IMG/VR virus record: IMGVR_UViG_3300037264_001775
Coordinates: 1 to 29,986 of that record
DNA length: 29,986 bases
From: a virus
Reading direction: 5' to 3' (one strand)
Below are positions 16,006 through 24,488 of this stretch, piece by piece. A model generated the notes under the pieces. The model had not been told where the DNA came from. It ran no database searches and saw nothing but the letters and a program-made list of their open reading frames with translations. Every line of letters begins with the position of its first letter. Position 1 is the stretch's first letter. Both the position numbers and the translations under genes were made by a program.

Positions 16006-16931
16006 ACCAAATACTTGCGGGCGGCGGCAACGTAACTCTCACCAAATCCTGGTATACGGACGGCACCCTCAACGCCGGCATCGACACTGTCACAATCGGC
16101 ATAGTCGACGGAAACGGAACCACCGTCGTCGCTGCGGGGACTGCGACTACCGATGTTGGTGACGGCACCTACACGTACACGCTCGCCGACCAGAACAATC
16201 CGAACCAGCTCACCGTCACCTGGACGGACGTGTCCACCGGCGACACCCGCATCGACCGGATAGAGGTCATCGGGAACTGGCTGTTCACCGAAGTGCAGGC
16301 AAGGACGTTCGGGTCGAAAGCCGACGCCACGTCAGGGCTCATCCCGTTCGCTAGTTCGACCGAATACACGGATGCCATGTTGGCTGATGAACGGGCACGT
16401 ATCGGCGACGACCTCGAATACTGGACGGGCCGCTCATGGATTCCCCGTTACGCCCGCGTCGCCTACCCCGGTTCTAACTCGACTTATCTTCCTGCCGGGT
16501 CGGGGGTGTGTAGGACTTCGGACGGCTACCAGTTGAACCGGCCAGGCCGTACCAACGATATAGCAGTAGTCCTATCCGCATCCGTGGGCGGGACCGCACA
16601 GACAGTCGGAGATATTGAGGTTGACCCGGCTCGGAACATGTTCGTCCACACGAACGGCTCCTGGTCGACGGGGACTGACCCTTTCAACGTGGTCATCGAA
16701 TACGTGTATGGCCTCCCGTACATTGTCGACGGGATAGACCGCATCGCTTTGAAACTCCTCGTCGACCGGCTTGTGCCTTCGGGTGTTCCTGACCGTGCGA
16801 CTCGTTGGGATATGCCTGACGGTTCGAGTATGAACATCATCCAGCCGGGTGGACCGTTCAACAATGTGAGTCGTCTGCCTGAGGTGAACCAGTGGGTTCA
16901 GGCTCATAACCACAAGATCCTCGTCGGCTAA
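16002..16931 (+). CDS. Head-tail connector/adaptor protein, with N-terminal Ig-like extension
   Basis: A 309-residue protein. Residues 1-88 look like a small Ig/beta-sandwich (GGGNVTLTKSWYTDGT, VVAAGTATTDVGDGTYTYTL). Residues 95-309 are adaptor-like: FTEVQARTFGSKADAT, then DERARIGDDLEYWTGRSWIPR, VVIEYVYGL and IDRIALKLLVDRLVPSGVPDRA, a pattern seen in actinophage head-tail connectors that bind the portal. It follows the fibre genes rather than the capsid gene, an unusual order. ATGA and TAATG overlaps join it to its neighbours. Confidence 0.65.
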   Translation: MNQILAGGGNVTLTKSWYTDGTLNAGIDTVTIGIVDGNGTTVVAAGTATTDVGDGTYTYTLADQNNPNQLTVTWTDVSTGDTRIDRIEVIGNWLFTEVQARTFGSKADATSGLIPFASSTEYTDAMLADERARIGDDLEYWTGRSWIPRYARVAYPGSNSTYLPAGSGVCRTSDGYQLNRPGRTNDIAVVLSASVGGTAQTVGDIEVDPARNMFVHTNGSWSTGTDPFNVVIEYVYGLPYIVDGIDRIALKLLVDRLVPSGVPDRATRWDMPDGSSMNIIQPGGPFNNVSRLPEVNQWVQAHNHKILVG

Positions 16932-17368
16932 TGGCTTCTTCCACCTTCCAAAATATGAGGGCAGCCCTCCTCACCCTCATCTCCCCAATCACCGACGTGG
17001 CCATCACCGCGTACCCGCCGGTGGGGAACGAGTGGACCCGCGAGGACAGGGTGTGGCTTGCCGGTATCAGGGTGGAGCAGGACAAGCTCACAATGGGCGG
17101 CAGCTCGGGGGCACGGTCCGAAGATTTAGAAATCACCCTGATCATTTACGTTCCCCGCGTCGGCACGTCCGGTGACGAATGGTCGGATGTTGAAACCCGC
17201 GTTGAAACGATTCTCGCAGCAATCGAAGCGGACGTCCGCGGCGACGACACCATCGGCGGAACCGTCCTCACCTCAGATATTGACAGTTTCGAATCGTCAT
17301 TCACGTCTGACGATCAGGGTCCAGCAATGGTGATGGAAGTGACCATCACCGCCGAAGCCAACCTCTAA
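16931..17368 (+). CDS. Putative tail terminator / tail completion protein
   Basis: A 145-residue alpha/beta protein with a helix MRAALLTLISPITDVAI, strands LEITLIIYVPRV, the helix VETRVETILAAIEADV and the closing strand AMVMEVTITAEAN. This layout resembles tail terminator proteins (lambda U-like), which cap the tube and dock it to the head. The place between the connector and the tube protein fits. It starts by TAATG overlap. Evidence is fold pattern and order only. Confidence 0.55.
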   Translation: MASSTFQNMRAALLTLISPITDVAITAYPPVGNEWTREDRVWLAGIRVEQDKLTMGGSSGARSEDLEITLIIYVPRVGTSGDEWSDVETRVETILAAIEADVRGDDTIGGTVLTSDIDSFESSFTSDDQGPAMVMEVTITAEANL

Positions 17369-17392
17369 CCCCACTTCTCGAGGAGTCTCTTA

Positions 17393-18112
17393 ATGGCGTT
17401 TCAGCATGGCAAGAGCACAGGCGTGCTTTTCGACGAGTTCAACTTCTCATCGTATTTCAACGCTGTCTCAGCCTCCCGACAGATCCAAGTGGTGAACACG
17501 ACCACGTTCGGCAACGACAACAAGACCTACATCCCAGGCATCGAGGAGGGCTCCCTCTCCATCCAGGGTTTGTGGGACGGCGCTGCCGCCGCTGTGGACG
17601 CCGAGTTCGATGCTGCTATCGGCTCTGAGGGGGTCTTCACAATCTGCCCGGAAGGGTTCGCCACGGTGGGGAACCGGGCGATAATGATGAAAGCCGAAAA
17701 TGTCCAGTACGACATCCGCTCCACCGTTTCAGACGCCGTACGAATCGTCCTGGGTGGGACTGCGGACGGTGGGGTCCGTATGGCTGGCCGGCTGCTGCAG
17801 GATCTTGCTGCGGAGACGACCACGTTCAACGGCACCAACGTAGACAACACGACGTCTACCGCGTTCGGCGGGGTCGCCCACCTCCATGTCACCGCCTTTT
17901 CTGGTACGTCGGGGGTTATGAAGGTTCAGCATTCGCCGGACAACTCGGCGTGGGCCGACCTTGTCACGTTCACCACGGTGACTGGTGTAGGTGTCCAGCG
18001 GAGTGTTGTGGCCGGGACGACGACTGTTGACCGCCACCTCCGTTTTGCTATTACGGCTGACACGTTCACTTCAATGACCGTGGCCTGCGCGTTCGCCCGC
18101 AACCGCTCCTAA
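17393..18112 (+). CDS. Major tail tube protein, with C-terminal extra domain
   Basis: A 239-residue protein with its own ribosome site (GAGGAGT near 17380). Residues 1-140 are a tail tube-like domain (MAFQHGKSTGVLFDEFNFSS, GNDNKTYIPGIEEGSLSIQG). Residues 150-239 form an added beta domain (FGGVAHLHVTAFSGTSG, VQHSPDNSAW, HLRFAITADTFTSMTVACAF) like those displayed outside tail tubes. The gene at 18171 is a clear relative of its first half. It is probably the main tube subunit because it has the better start signal and the display domain. Confidence 0.7.
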   Translation: MAFQHGKSTGVLFDEFNFSSYFNAVSASRQIQVVNTTTFGNDNKTYIPGIEEGSLSIQGLWDGAAAAVDAEFDAAIGSEGVFTICPEGFATVGNRAIMMKAENVQYDIRSTVSDAVRIVLGGTADGGVRMAGRLLQDLAAETTTFNGTNVDNTTSTAFGGVAHLHVTAFSGTSGVMKVQHSPDNSAWADLVTFTTVTGVGVQRSVVAGTTTVDRHLRFAITADTFTSMTVACAFARNRS

Positions 18113-18121
18113 CCCTCTTTT

Positions 18122-18146
18122 GGAACCCTCGAGATCCGTGGGTTCT
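18122..18146 (+). terminator. Small stem-loop between the two tail tube paralogues
   Basis: GGAACCC (18122-18128) pairs with GGGTTCT (18140-18146) around an 11-base loop, followed by a short TTC run. Stability is moderate. It could tune the relative amounts of the two tube-like proteins; evidence is only the inverted repeat. Confidence 0.35.
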
Positions 18147-18170
18147 TTCACGTCTGAAAGGACATAACCT

Positions 18171-18563
18171 ATGGCGTTCGTCCACGGGTCCGACTCCGGC
18201 ATTGTCGTAGACGGAACCACTATTAGCGCATACGTCGACTCTGTTAGCCACAACCGGAGTGTTGATACGGCTGAAACGTCGGCGTTCACAAACAACGACA
18301 AGACCTTCATCGCCGGACTCGAGGACGGGTCATTCGACCTGTCCGGCCACTGGGATACTGCTGCGGACACGGCGTTGGACGGCTGCTTCGACAGTGCCTC
18401 CGTCTCCCTCATCTACGGTCCTGCCGGTGTGACTTCCGGTCTGGTCAAGTACACGGCCACCTGTTTCGTCACCTCCTATCAGATCGTTTCCAATGTCGGT
18501 GATCGGACTAACTGGACGGGCTCGTTCCAACGTTCGGGTGATCTGACTAAGGGCACCTTCTAG
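18171..18563 (+). CDS. Second tail-tube-like protein
   Basis: A 130-residue paralogue of the first domain of the 17393 product: both start MAF.HG, and share the order SGIVVD/TGVLFD, VS..R, NN(D)KTFI.GLE(D/E)GS and G.WDTAAD/G.WDGAAA. It lacks the C-terminal display domain. The ribosome site GAAAGGA lies just before the ATG. It could form a minor ring of the tube, be a tail initiator, or be a copy that lets the virion carry mixed decorated and bare subunits. The next gene starts at the base after its stop. Confidence 0.65.
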   Translation: MAFVHGSDSGIVVDGTTISAYVDSVSHNRSVDTAETSAFTNNDKTFIAGLEDGSFDLSGHWDTAADTALDGCFDSASVSLIYGPAGVTSGLVKYTATCFVTSYQIVSNVGDRTNWTGSFQRSGDLTKGTF

Positions 18564-19013
18564 TTGACGGTCACTGTTAGAGGGTTGAAGGAGCTTCGCA
18601 GCGAACTGCGGAGGATCAACCCGAAACTGACGAAAGTGTTCACCGTCGCCAACCGGCGAGTAAGTGATCGGCTGGTCGCAGTGTCTCGTCCGAAAGTGGC
18701 CGGCCTTCCCTCTCCGGGAGGCCAGGTCGCTGTCGGCGGGTTGAAATCTGGTGCCACACAGAAGTCGGCCCGGCTGATCCTGCAGGGGTCGAATCCGACG
18801 ATCCGGGCCAACGTGTTCGGCACTCTGTCGCACAAGGTGTGGGGCCGGCACGTTTCAGGTCCGGGTCCGTGGCTTCCGTGGGTGGGTTCGTCGTGGTCGC
18901 CGGAGGATCTGCATGGGGTGGGTCCGGCGTTCAAAGAGGTCGCCGACAATTTCGCACCTACCGAATACGCGGACGCTCTGATGGACGCTTTGAAGTCTGC
19001 TTTCCCTGATTGA
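18564..19013 (+). CDS. HK97 gp10-like / tail completion protein
   Basis: A 149-residue basic protein with TTG start immediately after the previous stop (ATG is absent). It begins TVTVRGLKELRSELRRINP, then VANRRVSDRLVAVSRPKVAG, and closes with PAFKEVADNFAPTEYADALM. This helix-plus-beta pattern resembles the HK97 gp10/phage tail completion group. Its place between the tube and tape measure is where the frameshifted tail assembly chaperones usually sit, but it does not look like them. The start is the weak point of the call. Confidence 0.5.
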   Translation: MTVTVRGLKELRSELRRINPKLTKVFTVANRRVSDRLVAVSRPKVAGLPSPGGQVAVGGLKSGATQKSARLILQGSNPTIRANVFGTLSHKVWGRHVSGPGPWLPWVGSSWSPEDLHGVGPAFKEVADNFAPTEYADALMDALKSAFPD

Positions 19014-19021
19014 GGTGAACG

Positions 19022-20593
19022 ATGGCCGGGAATAAGCGGAACGTTTTCCTCGACTTCATCGTCAACGACCGACAGGCCCGTCAGGGTTTGCAGGGTGTCG
19101 CGACTGAGGCGGGGAAAACCCAGTCCAGATTCCAACAGCTCTCCGGTGGGGCGAAAGCCCTCGTCGGCGGGTTCGCAGCTCTCGCCGCAACGAAGATCAT
19201 CGGGTTTCTCGGTGATGCTGCCGCTGCGGCTGCGGAAGATCAGAAGGCACAGGAGCTTCTGGCGCTCGCCGTCCAAAACTCGACCTCCGCCACCGACGCC
19301 GACATTGAGAAGATGGAAGAGTGGATTAAGAAAACCTCTCTTGCCACCGGTGTAGCCGACGACGAACTCCGTCCCGCCCTCGCCGAACTCGCCCGTACCA
19401 CCGGCGACCTGGAAACCGCTCAGGAAACCCTCGGCGTCGCAATGGATATCGCCGCGGCGAAGGGTATCCCCCTCGAAACGGTTACGAAGGCGATAGGTAA
19501 AGCAGCCCTCGGCAACATTGGCGCTCTCGGACGTCTAGGCGTGGCGACTAAAGACGCCGAAGGCAAGACGATGACCTTCGAGGACACCCTGGCGGAAGCG
19601 GCGAGGACGATGGGCGGCGCTACTGCCACCGCCGCGGACACGGCCGCAGGGAAAATGAAGATCCTGCAAGTTCGGATGGACGAGGCGAAGGAGAGCATCG
19701 GAAACGCTCTCATCCCGATTCTGGCTGACCTCGCCCAGCAGGGTTCGGACACGATGAAAGTGATGGAGTTTCTCGGGGAGAAGATCGGCGACCTCCTCCC
19801 CGTATCCGAAGGTTTCGGCTCGAAGATCATGGACTGGATCGGCCCCCTCGCCATATCCGGTCAACTCATGGAGATTGCAGCGGGGAAGGTCGACGAACTG
19901 ACTGCCGCCGCGGAGGAGGCTGAGCATCCGGTCCAGGCGCTCAAAGACAACTTTCGATATATGGCCGACGAAACCGCCGCCGCCACCACCGCCCTCCAAG
20001 ACTTCGAATCCGAGGTCCGTTCTCAAATGGACCCCATGTTCAACCTGATCAAAAAGACGAACGACCTGGCCGACGCCCAAACCGATGTAGCTGAAGCCCG
20101 CGACGAGTACGGGGACGGATCGCCTGAACATCTCGAAGCTCTCCGCAAAGAGGCGGAAGCGTTCTACGGTCTGAAGGCCGCCCAACTAGAAGCCGACGGC
20201 ACCGTCTCGCGGGAGCAGTACGAGGCGAACTTGCGGGCGATGGGCACCAAAACGTCACATGAGATAGACCTGATGATGGCCGAGTTCGACCGTTTGGACG
20301 GCCGGATCATCGACACGACCATCAATGTGAACTTGAAAGGGCGTGGCGCGTCCACTTGGTCCGACTCATTGAAAGGGGTGAAGGCTGCTGGCGGCCCAGT
20401 CTCCGCTGGGGGTGCGTATCTGGTTGGTGAGAAAGGCCCGGAAGTGTTGCAGATGGGTTCGCAGGGCGGGAACATCATCCCGAACAACAAGCTTTCCGGT
20501 GGTGGTGGTGCGACGACGAACATCACTATCCACGCCACCGACCTGTCAACTCGCACCCTGAAAGAGCTTCAGGAAATGGCTAGACGCCGGTGA
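19022..20593 (+). CDS. Tape measure protein, short
   Basis: Sets tail length and occupies the tube until DNA ejection. 523 residues. The N terminus (NVFLDFIVNDRQARQGLQGV) is amphipathic; residues 42-72 are a hydrophobic Ala/Gly/Leu stretch. The helical middle is Ala-rich (LRPALAELARTTGDLETAQE). The C-terminal end has GGPVSAGGAYLVGEKGPEVL, a signature found at the end of many tape measures. At roughly 1.5 Angstrom per residue the tail would be near 80 nm, on the short side for an actinophage. ATG start after GAGGTGAACG. GTGA overlap with the next gene. Confidence 0.82.
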   Translation: MAGNKRNVFLDFIVNDRQARQGLQGVATEAGKTQSRFQQLSGGAKALVGGFAALAATKIIGFLGDAAAAAAEDQKAQELLALAVQNSTSATDADIEKMEEWIKKTSLATGVADDELRPALAELARTTGDLETAQETLGVAMDIAAAKGIPLETVTKAIGKAALGNIGALGRLGVATKDAEGKTMTFEDTLAEAARTMGGATATAADTAAGKMKILQVRMDEAKESIGNALIPILADLAQQGSDTMKVMEFLGEKIGDLLPVSEGFGSKIMDWIGPLAISGQLMEIAAGKVDELTAAAEEAEHPVQALKDNFRYMADETAAATTALQDFESEVRSQMDPMFNLIKKTNDLADAQTDVAEARDEYGDGSPEHLEALRKEAEAFYGLKAAQLEADGTVSREQYEANLRAMGTKTSHEIDLMMAEFDRLDGRIIDTTINVNLKGRGASTWSDSLKGVKAAGGPVSAGGAYLVGEKGPEVLQMGSQGGNIIPNNKLSGGGGATTNITIHATDLSTRTLKELQEMARRR

Positions 20594-21783
20594 GCGGCTC
20601 ATACAATTCGACGGTCACTGTCACCATCGAATGCGGGTTCGGTGAGGACGTGTTCGACACGACGATCACCTGGACCGAAATAACGTCGGTCGTTCGCGAG
20701 TTCAACATTCAACGTGGCCGGTCAAGAGTGCTCGACCAGATGGGAGCCGGCACCGCAACCCTCGTCGTGAACAACAGTACGGGCAACTTCAACCCGTGGA
20801 ACACGGCGGGCGCGTACTCTCCGAACGTCCGGGTCAACACTCCGATCAGGATACGGGCCACCTACAACGCGGTTACCTACGACCTGTTTAGAGGGTTCGT
20901 CCAATCCTGGGAGGTCCGTGCTATTACCGGCGGGTTCGACCCTCACGTTGTTATTGAAGCGGTCGACGCCTTCACCATTCTCGCAATGGTCGAAGAAGAG
21001 CTCACCGAATCTGCCGAGGCGTCGGGCACCCGTATCGGCAACCTTTTGGATACGGCCGGCTGGCCTGCCGCATGGCGGGACATTGACACTGGCAACCACA
21101 ACGTTCAAGCTCTCACAGCAGAGTTCGATGGTGTGCTCAACCAGATCAACCGGGCCGTCCTAGTCGAACAAGGCTTGTTCTGGATTGCTGCGGATGGTGA
21201 CGCCACCTTCCGCGACGGCAACACTCGTATTCAGGATAAGGCCGCCTCGTCGGGCACGTTTTCTGATGATGGTGCCGACAATCCGTATTACGACCTGAAA
21301 CTGGCCTACGACACAACCCAGTTGTGGAACGACGCGTCGGTGACTCGGGTGGATGGTGTAGCCCAAACGTCGACGGACGCCACCTCTGTCGGAGATTACG
21401 GCACTCGAGCTCTGCACCTGTCCGAAACGTTGCATGTGGCTGATGGTGAATCTTTGGCCCTGGCGGACTGGCTGGTCATGGAAAACAAGGATGTCCGTGT
21501 TCGTGCCACTCAGCTTGTCCTCGTCCCTGAACATTCTCCGTCGACCCTCTGGCCTCACGCTTTAGGCCGCGAGTTTCTGGACCGGGTGAACATTGAACGG
21601 ACCGATATTACGGGCGACGATTTCGACGACGACTGCCATATCGAGGGTGTCTCGCATGAGGTGCGGATGGTGGGGGGCAGGTCGTGGACGACCACGTTTC
21701 AACTGTCTCCGAAACTGCCGTTTTCGGACTTTTGGATTCTCGGCACTTCCGCGTTAGGGACTGACACCAGATTGGGGTATTGA
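20590..21783 (+). CDS. Baseplate/minor tail protein
   Basis: A 397-residue protein. The N-terminal third carries the pattern REFNIQRGRSRVLDQMGAGT then LVVNNSTGNFNPWN, a motif typical of actinophage minor tail proteins next to the tape measure (distal tail or hub type). The C-terminal half includes DYGTRALHLSETLH and RVRATQLVL, strands expected of a tail-hub fold. It probably forms part of the tail tip ring. GTG start overlaps the tape measure stop; TGATG overlap with the next gene. Confidence 0.72.
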   Translation: MSGSYNSTVTVTIECGFGEDVFDTTITWTEITSVVREFNIQRGRSRVLDQMGAGTATLVVNNSTGNFNPWNTAGAYSPNVRVNTPIRIRATYNAVTYDLFRGFVQSWEVRAITGGFDPHVVIEAVDAFTILAMVEEELTESAEASGTRIGNLLDTAGWPAAWRDIDTGNHNVQALTAEFDGVLNQINRAVLVEQGLFWIAADGDATFRDGNTRIQDKAASSGTFSDDGADNPYYDLKLAYDTTQLWNDASVTRVDGVAQTSTDATSVGDYGTRALHLSETLHVADGESLALADWLVMENKDVRVRATQLVLVPEHSPSTLWPHALGREFLDRVNIERTDITGDDFDDDCHIEGVSHEVRMVGGRSWTTTFQLSPKLPFSDFWILGTSALGTDTRLGY

Positions 21784-22307
21784 TGCCCACATCCAACGGT
21801 CAGATCGGAAGATACGACATTCGTAGGGGGGCCGTCGACTCTACGAAGATCATGGATGAGGCTGTTACCACAGCGAAAATCCCGGATCTGGCGGTCACGT
21901 TCCCCGACAAGATTGACGACCCGATATGGTCGTCCACGTTCTACTCGGTCGCCTTCCACAACGCGTCGCTGACGACGACTGAGACGACGCATGGGACGGC
22001 CACCTTCGACGCTCCCGCCTGGGTTGATGAAGTGTCAGTGTTCGCAGTGGCCACTGTGCAAATGACTAACTCGTCGGGGGGGAGTCAAACCCTCATATTC
22101 GACTTGGACATCGCCACTCCGGCGGGTGGCGGTCTTAACTTGACCGTTCCGGACAGCTCGACATTAAGCGGCTCCCTCGCCCAAGTAGCCAGCTTGATCG
22201 GGGTGGCAGGTTCAACCGTGACTGTTTCATTGCAGACGTGGCTCAACACGGGGACCAATTCGGCCAACTTCGGGATTATCGGCGGGATCGTAGTGGGGAC
22301 CAGATGA
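21783..22307 (+). CDS. Tail tip/fibre-like protein
   Basis: Encodes 174 residues from ATG at 21783 (a TTG one codon earlier is less likely). The opening NGQIGRYDIRRGAVDSTKIM then DEAVTTAKIPDLAV resembles the linker repeats (GAV.S.KI/DEAVTTAKI) that attach fibres to tail tips. The rest is a Thr/Ser-rich beta sandwich (WVDEVSVFAVATVQMTNSSG, LIFDLDI). Likely a minor tail or small receptor-binding protein. Ends in ATGA overlap. Confidence 0.65.
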   Translation: MPTSNGQIGRYDIRRGAVDSTKIMDEAVTTAKIPDLAVTFPDKIDDPIWSSTFYSVAFHNASLTTTETTHGTATFDAPAWVDEVSVFAVATVQMTNSSGGSQTLIFDLDIATPAGGGLNLTVPDSSTLSGSLAQVASLIGVAGSTVTVSLQTWLNTGTNSANFGIIGGIVVGTR

Positions 22308-22582
22308 GAGTCGACCCCGCCTCCGACGGATGGTATGTGGAATACAACGGCCGCTACTACCACCTCACCCGACAGTGGTGCGACGAGTGGGCGCGGCATC
22401 AACTCCGCGGGACCAACAATCCGGCGTTCAACCGGCTCCTCGCCCACTGGGACCGGCTAACCGCCGACGATGTCATGGGCTTGTTCCCGCAGGTCATCGA
22501 CGGCCCCCGCGCCGAGAAACCCGCCCGAACGTCGGACCCTTCCGATTTCCAAACGTGGGTGGCGGAACGAGGTAAAAGATGA
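22304..22582 (+). CDS. Hypothetical small protein with a YNGRYY-HLTRQW motif
   Basis: Encodes 92 residues from an ATG in the ATGA overlap with the preceding stop. The sequence is compact and aromatic: DGWYVEYNGRYYHLTRQWCD, then helix FNRLLAHWDRLTADDVMGL. No family recognised. It is in the tail-tip block and could be an assembly factor. The frame is open further upstream, but those residues come from DNA coding the previous gene. Confidence 0.6.
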   Translation: MRVDPASDGWYVEYNGRYYHLTRQWCDEWARHQLRGTNNPAFNRLLAHWDRLTADDVMGLFPQVIDGPRAEKPARTSDPSDFQTWVAERGKR

Positions 22583-22926
22583 TCGTCAGAGCTGACAACA
22601 CGGTCAGAGCCAGGGTCCAGGATGCTGTCGACAGGCAGGGCTTCAAAACCCACCGTAACCGTAAGCCGGTCCTTGCCTACATCAACCACGGACGCTGGCT
22701 GGCCGACTGTGTCTGCAACGGCGGCGAACTTGTCTCCGAAGGCGAGGACATGTTGTGTGGCTCCTGCGGCACGATCTCACCCGTCACGTTCCCCGACGGG
22801 AAGGATGAGATCGAACGCCTGCTCCTCCTCCGCGTCTCGCCGATTTACAGGCATTGGCGGCCGGGAGAGTCAGAAGCGGAAATCCTGGCGCAGAACATCG
22901 ACAACGGTATTTGGGAGGACAAGTAA
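22579..22926 (+). CDS. Hypothetical protein with a zinc-ribbon-like Cys pair
   Basis: A 115-residue protein. Cys44, Cys46 and Cys60, Cys63 (CVCNGG and CGSC) form a zinc-ribbon-like pair between a basic N terminus (ARVQDAVDRQGFKTHRNRK) and an acidic C terminus. The final segment SPIYRHWRPGESEAEILAQN resembles a small recurrent phage pattern near tail genes, but I cannot name it. ATGA and TAATG overlaps flank it. Confidence 0.6.
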   Translation: MIVRADNTVRARVQDAVDRQGFKTHRNRKPVLAYINHGRWLADCVCNGGELVSEGEDMLCGSCGTISPVTFPDGKDEIERLLLLRVSPIYRHWRPGESEAEILAQNIDNGIWEDK

Positions 22927-23468
22927 TGGCCTGGACCGCCCCCCGGACGTGGACAACATCGGAGGTTGTGACCGCTTCGATCATGAATACTCACGTCCGA
23001 GACAACCTCTTGGAGTCGGCTCCGGCGAAGGCGACGACTGCGGGCGGGTTCATCACTACTACTGGGACGAACAGTCTCGCCCAACGGCTCCCCGAAAACG
23101 CTCTGGTTGCGACTAACGAGTCGACCGCTTCCACCTCTTACACGAACCTGGCCACGGCAGGGCCGCAGGTGTCGGTGATTACCGGGTCGAAAGCTCTCGT
23201 CGCGTGGGCCTGCTACATGTTCAACAACACCGCCGGCCAGTCCTCCTACGTGGGGATAACCCTTTCGGGGGATGACACTCTTGCCGCGACGGATTCGCTG
23301 GCTATCTCGTATGAGTCGGGCGCTGCGAACGATTCGGCTAGGTTCGGACGTGCCGAAATCTATACGGGGCTTACCGCCGGGGGGACGACCGCGTTCCGAC
23401 ATTCGTACCGGGTGACGGGCGGTACGAGCAACTTCATCGACCGTCGCATTTCGGTCATCCCGTTCTGA
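22926..23468 (+). CDS. Tail fibre / tip protein
   Basis: Encodes 180 residues from ATG in a TAATG overlap. The start (MAWTAPRTWTTSEVVTASIM then NTHVRDNLL) is a well-known N-terminal signature of small phage tail-associated proteins. The remainder is a beta-rich Thr/Ser domain (GFITTTGTNSLAQRL, VALVAWACYMFNNT-like, YRVTGGTSNFIDRRISVIPF) with the look of a small trimeric adhesin. It is the last tail gene before the endolysin. Confidence 0.72.
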   Translation: MAWTAPRTWTTSEVVTASIMNTHVRDNLLESAPAKATTAGGFITTTGTNSLAQRLPENALVATNESTASTSYTNLATAGPQVSVITGSKALVAWACYMFNNTAGQSSYVGITLSGDDTLAATDSLAISYESGAANDSARFGRAEIYTGLTAGGTTAFRHSYRVTGGTSNFIDRRISVIPF

Positions 23469-24154
23469 TGGGTCGCTGGCGGTGGTCGGGCACTAACTGG
23501 GAAAGCCGATTCTGGATCGCGTCAGAAGCCATTGTCGCCCTCGGAACGCAGGTCGAAGCCGATCATCCGGCCGGCCATGCCACGGACGGGACGGTCGCGG
23601 GCAAACAACACGACCAGGTGAACCCGTCCTCAGACCACCGGCCCCACCCGTTTACCGGCCCCGGGATGGTCCGCGCCATAGATATTGGTGTTGACCCTGG
23701 CGACCAGTTGGCCGAACAGCTCAGAGATAGTCGTGACGCCCGGATCAAATATGTGATCCATAAGGGCCGCAAGTTTCAAGGCCGCCTCGGACCTGACCCG
23801 TGGGAGTGGAAACCGTATTTGGGAGCCAACCCCCACGACACCCACGTTCACCTTTCCGTTCTTACTGCTGGCGACTCTGACGACTCCCCCTGGAATCTGG
23901 AAGGAACCGACATGCCTTTGACCGAAGCCGACATCACTGCGATAGCTAACAGGGTGTGGGGGTATCCGATGCCTGTCGCCGCAGGAGTGAACACGCAGCA
24001 GGCCCTCTCGAGGGCGAGCACGAACGCTCAGGCCACCTTCAACATTGTCTCCAATTTCGACACGGTCACTGACAGTGAATTGGACGAGGCGGTAGACGAA
24101 CTGGTTGCCCTGCTCCCACCCGCTGTGTTGGCCGCGTTGAAAGCCCGCCTGTGA
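23468..24154 (+). CDS. Endolysin, M15-type (LAS) peptidoglycan peptidase
   Basis: Cleaves peptide bonds in peptidoglycan to lyse the host. 228 residues. Zinc ligand region: SSDHRPHPFTGPGMVRAIDIG, with H57 and D72 as candidate first ligands, and the C-terminal HDTHVHLSV (H123, D124, H126, H128). Spacing and order match the M15 D-Ala-D-Ala peptidase/LAS fold. Residues 150-228 are a helical tail (LTEADITAIANRVWGYPMPV) seen after several actinophage lysin domains; possibly wall-binding. No signal peptide, so a holin is needed. No lysin B (mycolyl esterase) is visible in the window, which argues mildly against a mycolic-acid host. Confidence 0.8.
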   Translation: MGRWRWSGTNWESRFWIASEAIVALGTQVEADHPAGHATDGTVAGKQHDQVNPSSDHRPHPFTGPGMVRAIDIGVDPGDQLAEQLRDSRDARIKYVIHKGRKFQGRLGPDPWEWKPYLGANPHDTHVHLSVLTAGDSDDSPWNLEGTDMPLTEADITAIANRVWGYPMPVAAGVNTQQALSRASTNAQATFNIVSNFDTVTDSELDEAVDELVALLPPAVLAALKARL

Positions 24155-24306
24155 GCCCGGTCTGCTCAATGTGCTCCTGCCCGTGGAACGTTGGACGCCA
24201 CTCCTATTTGTCCTGTGACCGGGGCAACGCGCACGCCATGCAACCCGTACCCGGGTATCCCACCCGGTTTTACTGTCCGTTTCATGACGGGCCGGTGAAC
24301 TCCTAA
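24151..24306 (+). CDS. Small Cys-rich protein of the lysis block
   Basis: 51 residues starting at a GTG overlapping the endolysin stop and ending in TAATG with the next gene. Six Cys (5, 8, 10, 22, 42 and His45 nearby) form a possible zinc-binding cluster: CSMCSC, then SCDRGNAHAMQ and YCPFHDG. The tight overlaps on both sides argue it is translated. Function unknown. Confidence 0.6.
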   Translation: MSPVCSMCSCPWNVGRHSYLSCDRGNAHAMQPVPGYPTRFYCPFHDGPVNS

Positions 24307-24488
24307 TGGACATGGTTCCGCTCCGCGACCTGTTTGAAGCCCACCAACACCACGTCGACGAACGGTTCGACCGGCTGGAACGGCTAGTACGGGAACAGGG
24401 GAAACATTCTCATCCTGGTCTGGTCCCGTGGGCTGCCCTAATTCCGATGGTGGTGACCCTCATCGTTGCTGTCGGTTTGCTCTCCTAA
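24306..24488 (+). CDS. Putative holin, one membrane segment
   Basis: 60 residues. The N-terminal half is hydrophilic and helical (LFEAHQHHVDERFDRLERLV); residues 40-60 are one hydrophobic segment (VPWAALIPMVVTLIVAVGLL) ending the protein. One membrane segment plus a charged helix, one gene after the endolysin, fits a small holin or a membrane lysis protein. TAATG overlap with the Cys-rich gene. A different membrane role is possible. Confidence 0.6.
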   Translation: MDMVPLRDLFEAHQHHVDERFDRLERLVREQGKHSHPGLVPWAALIPMVVTLIVAVGLLS

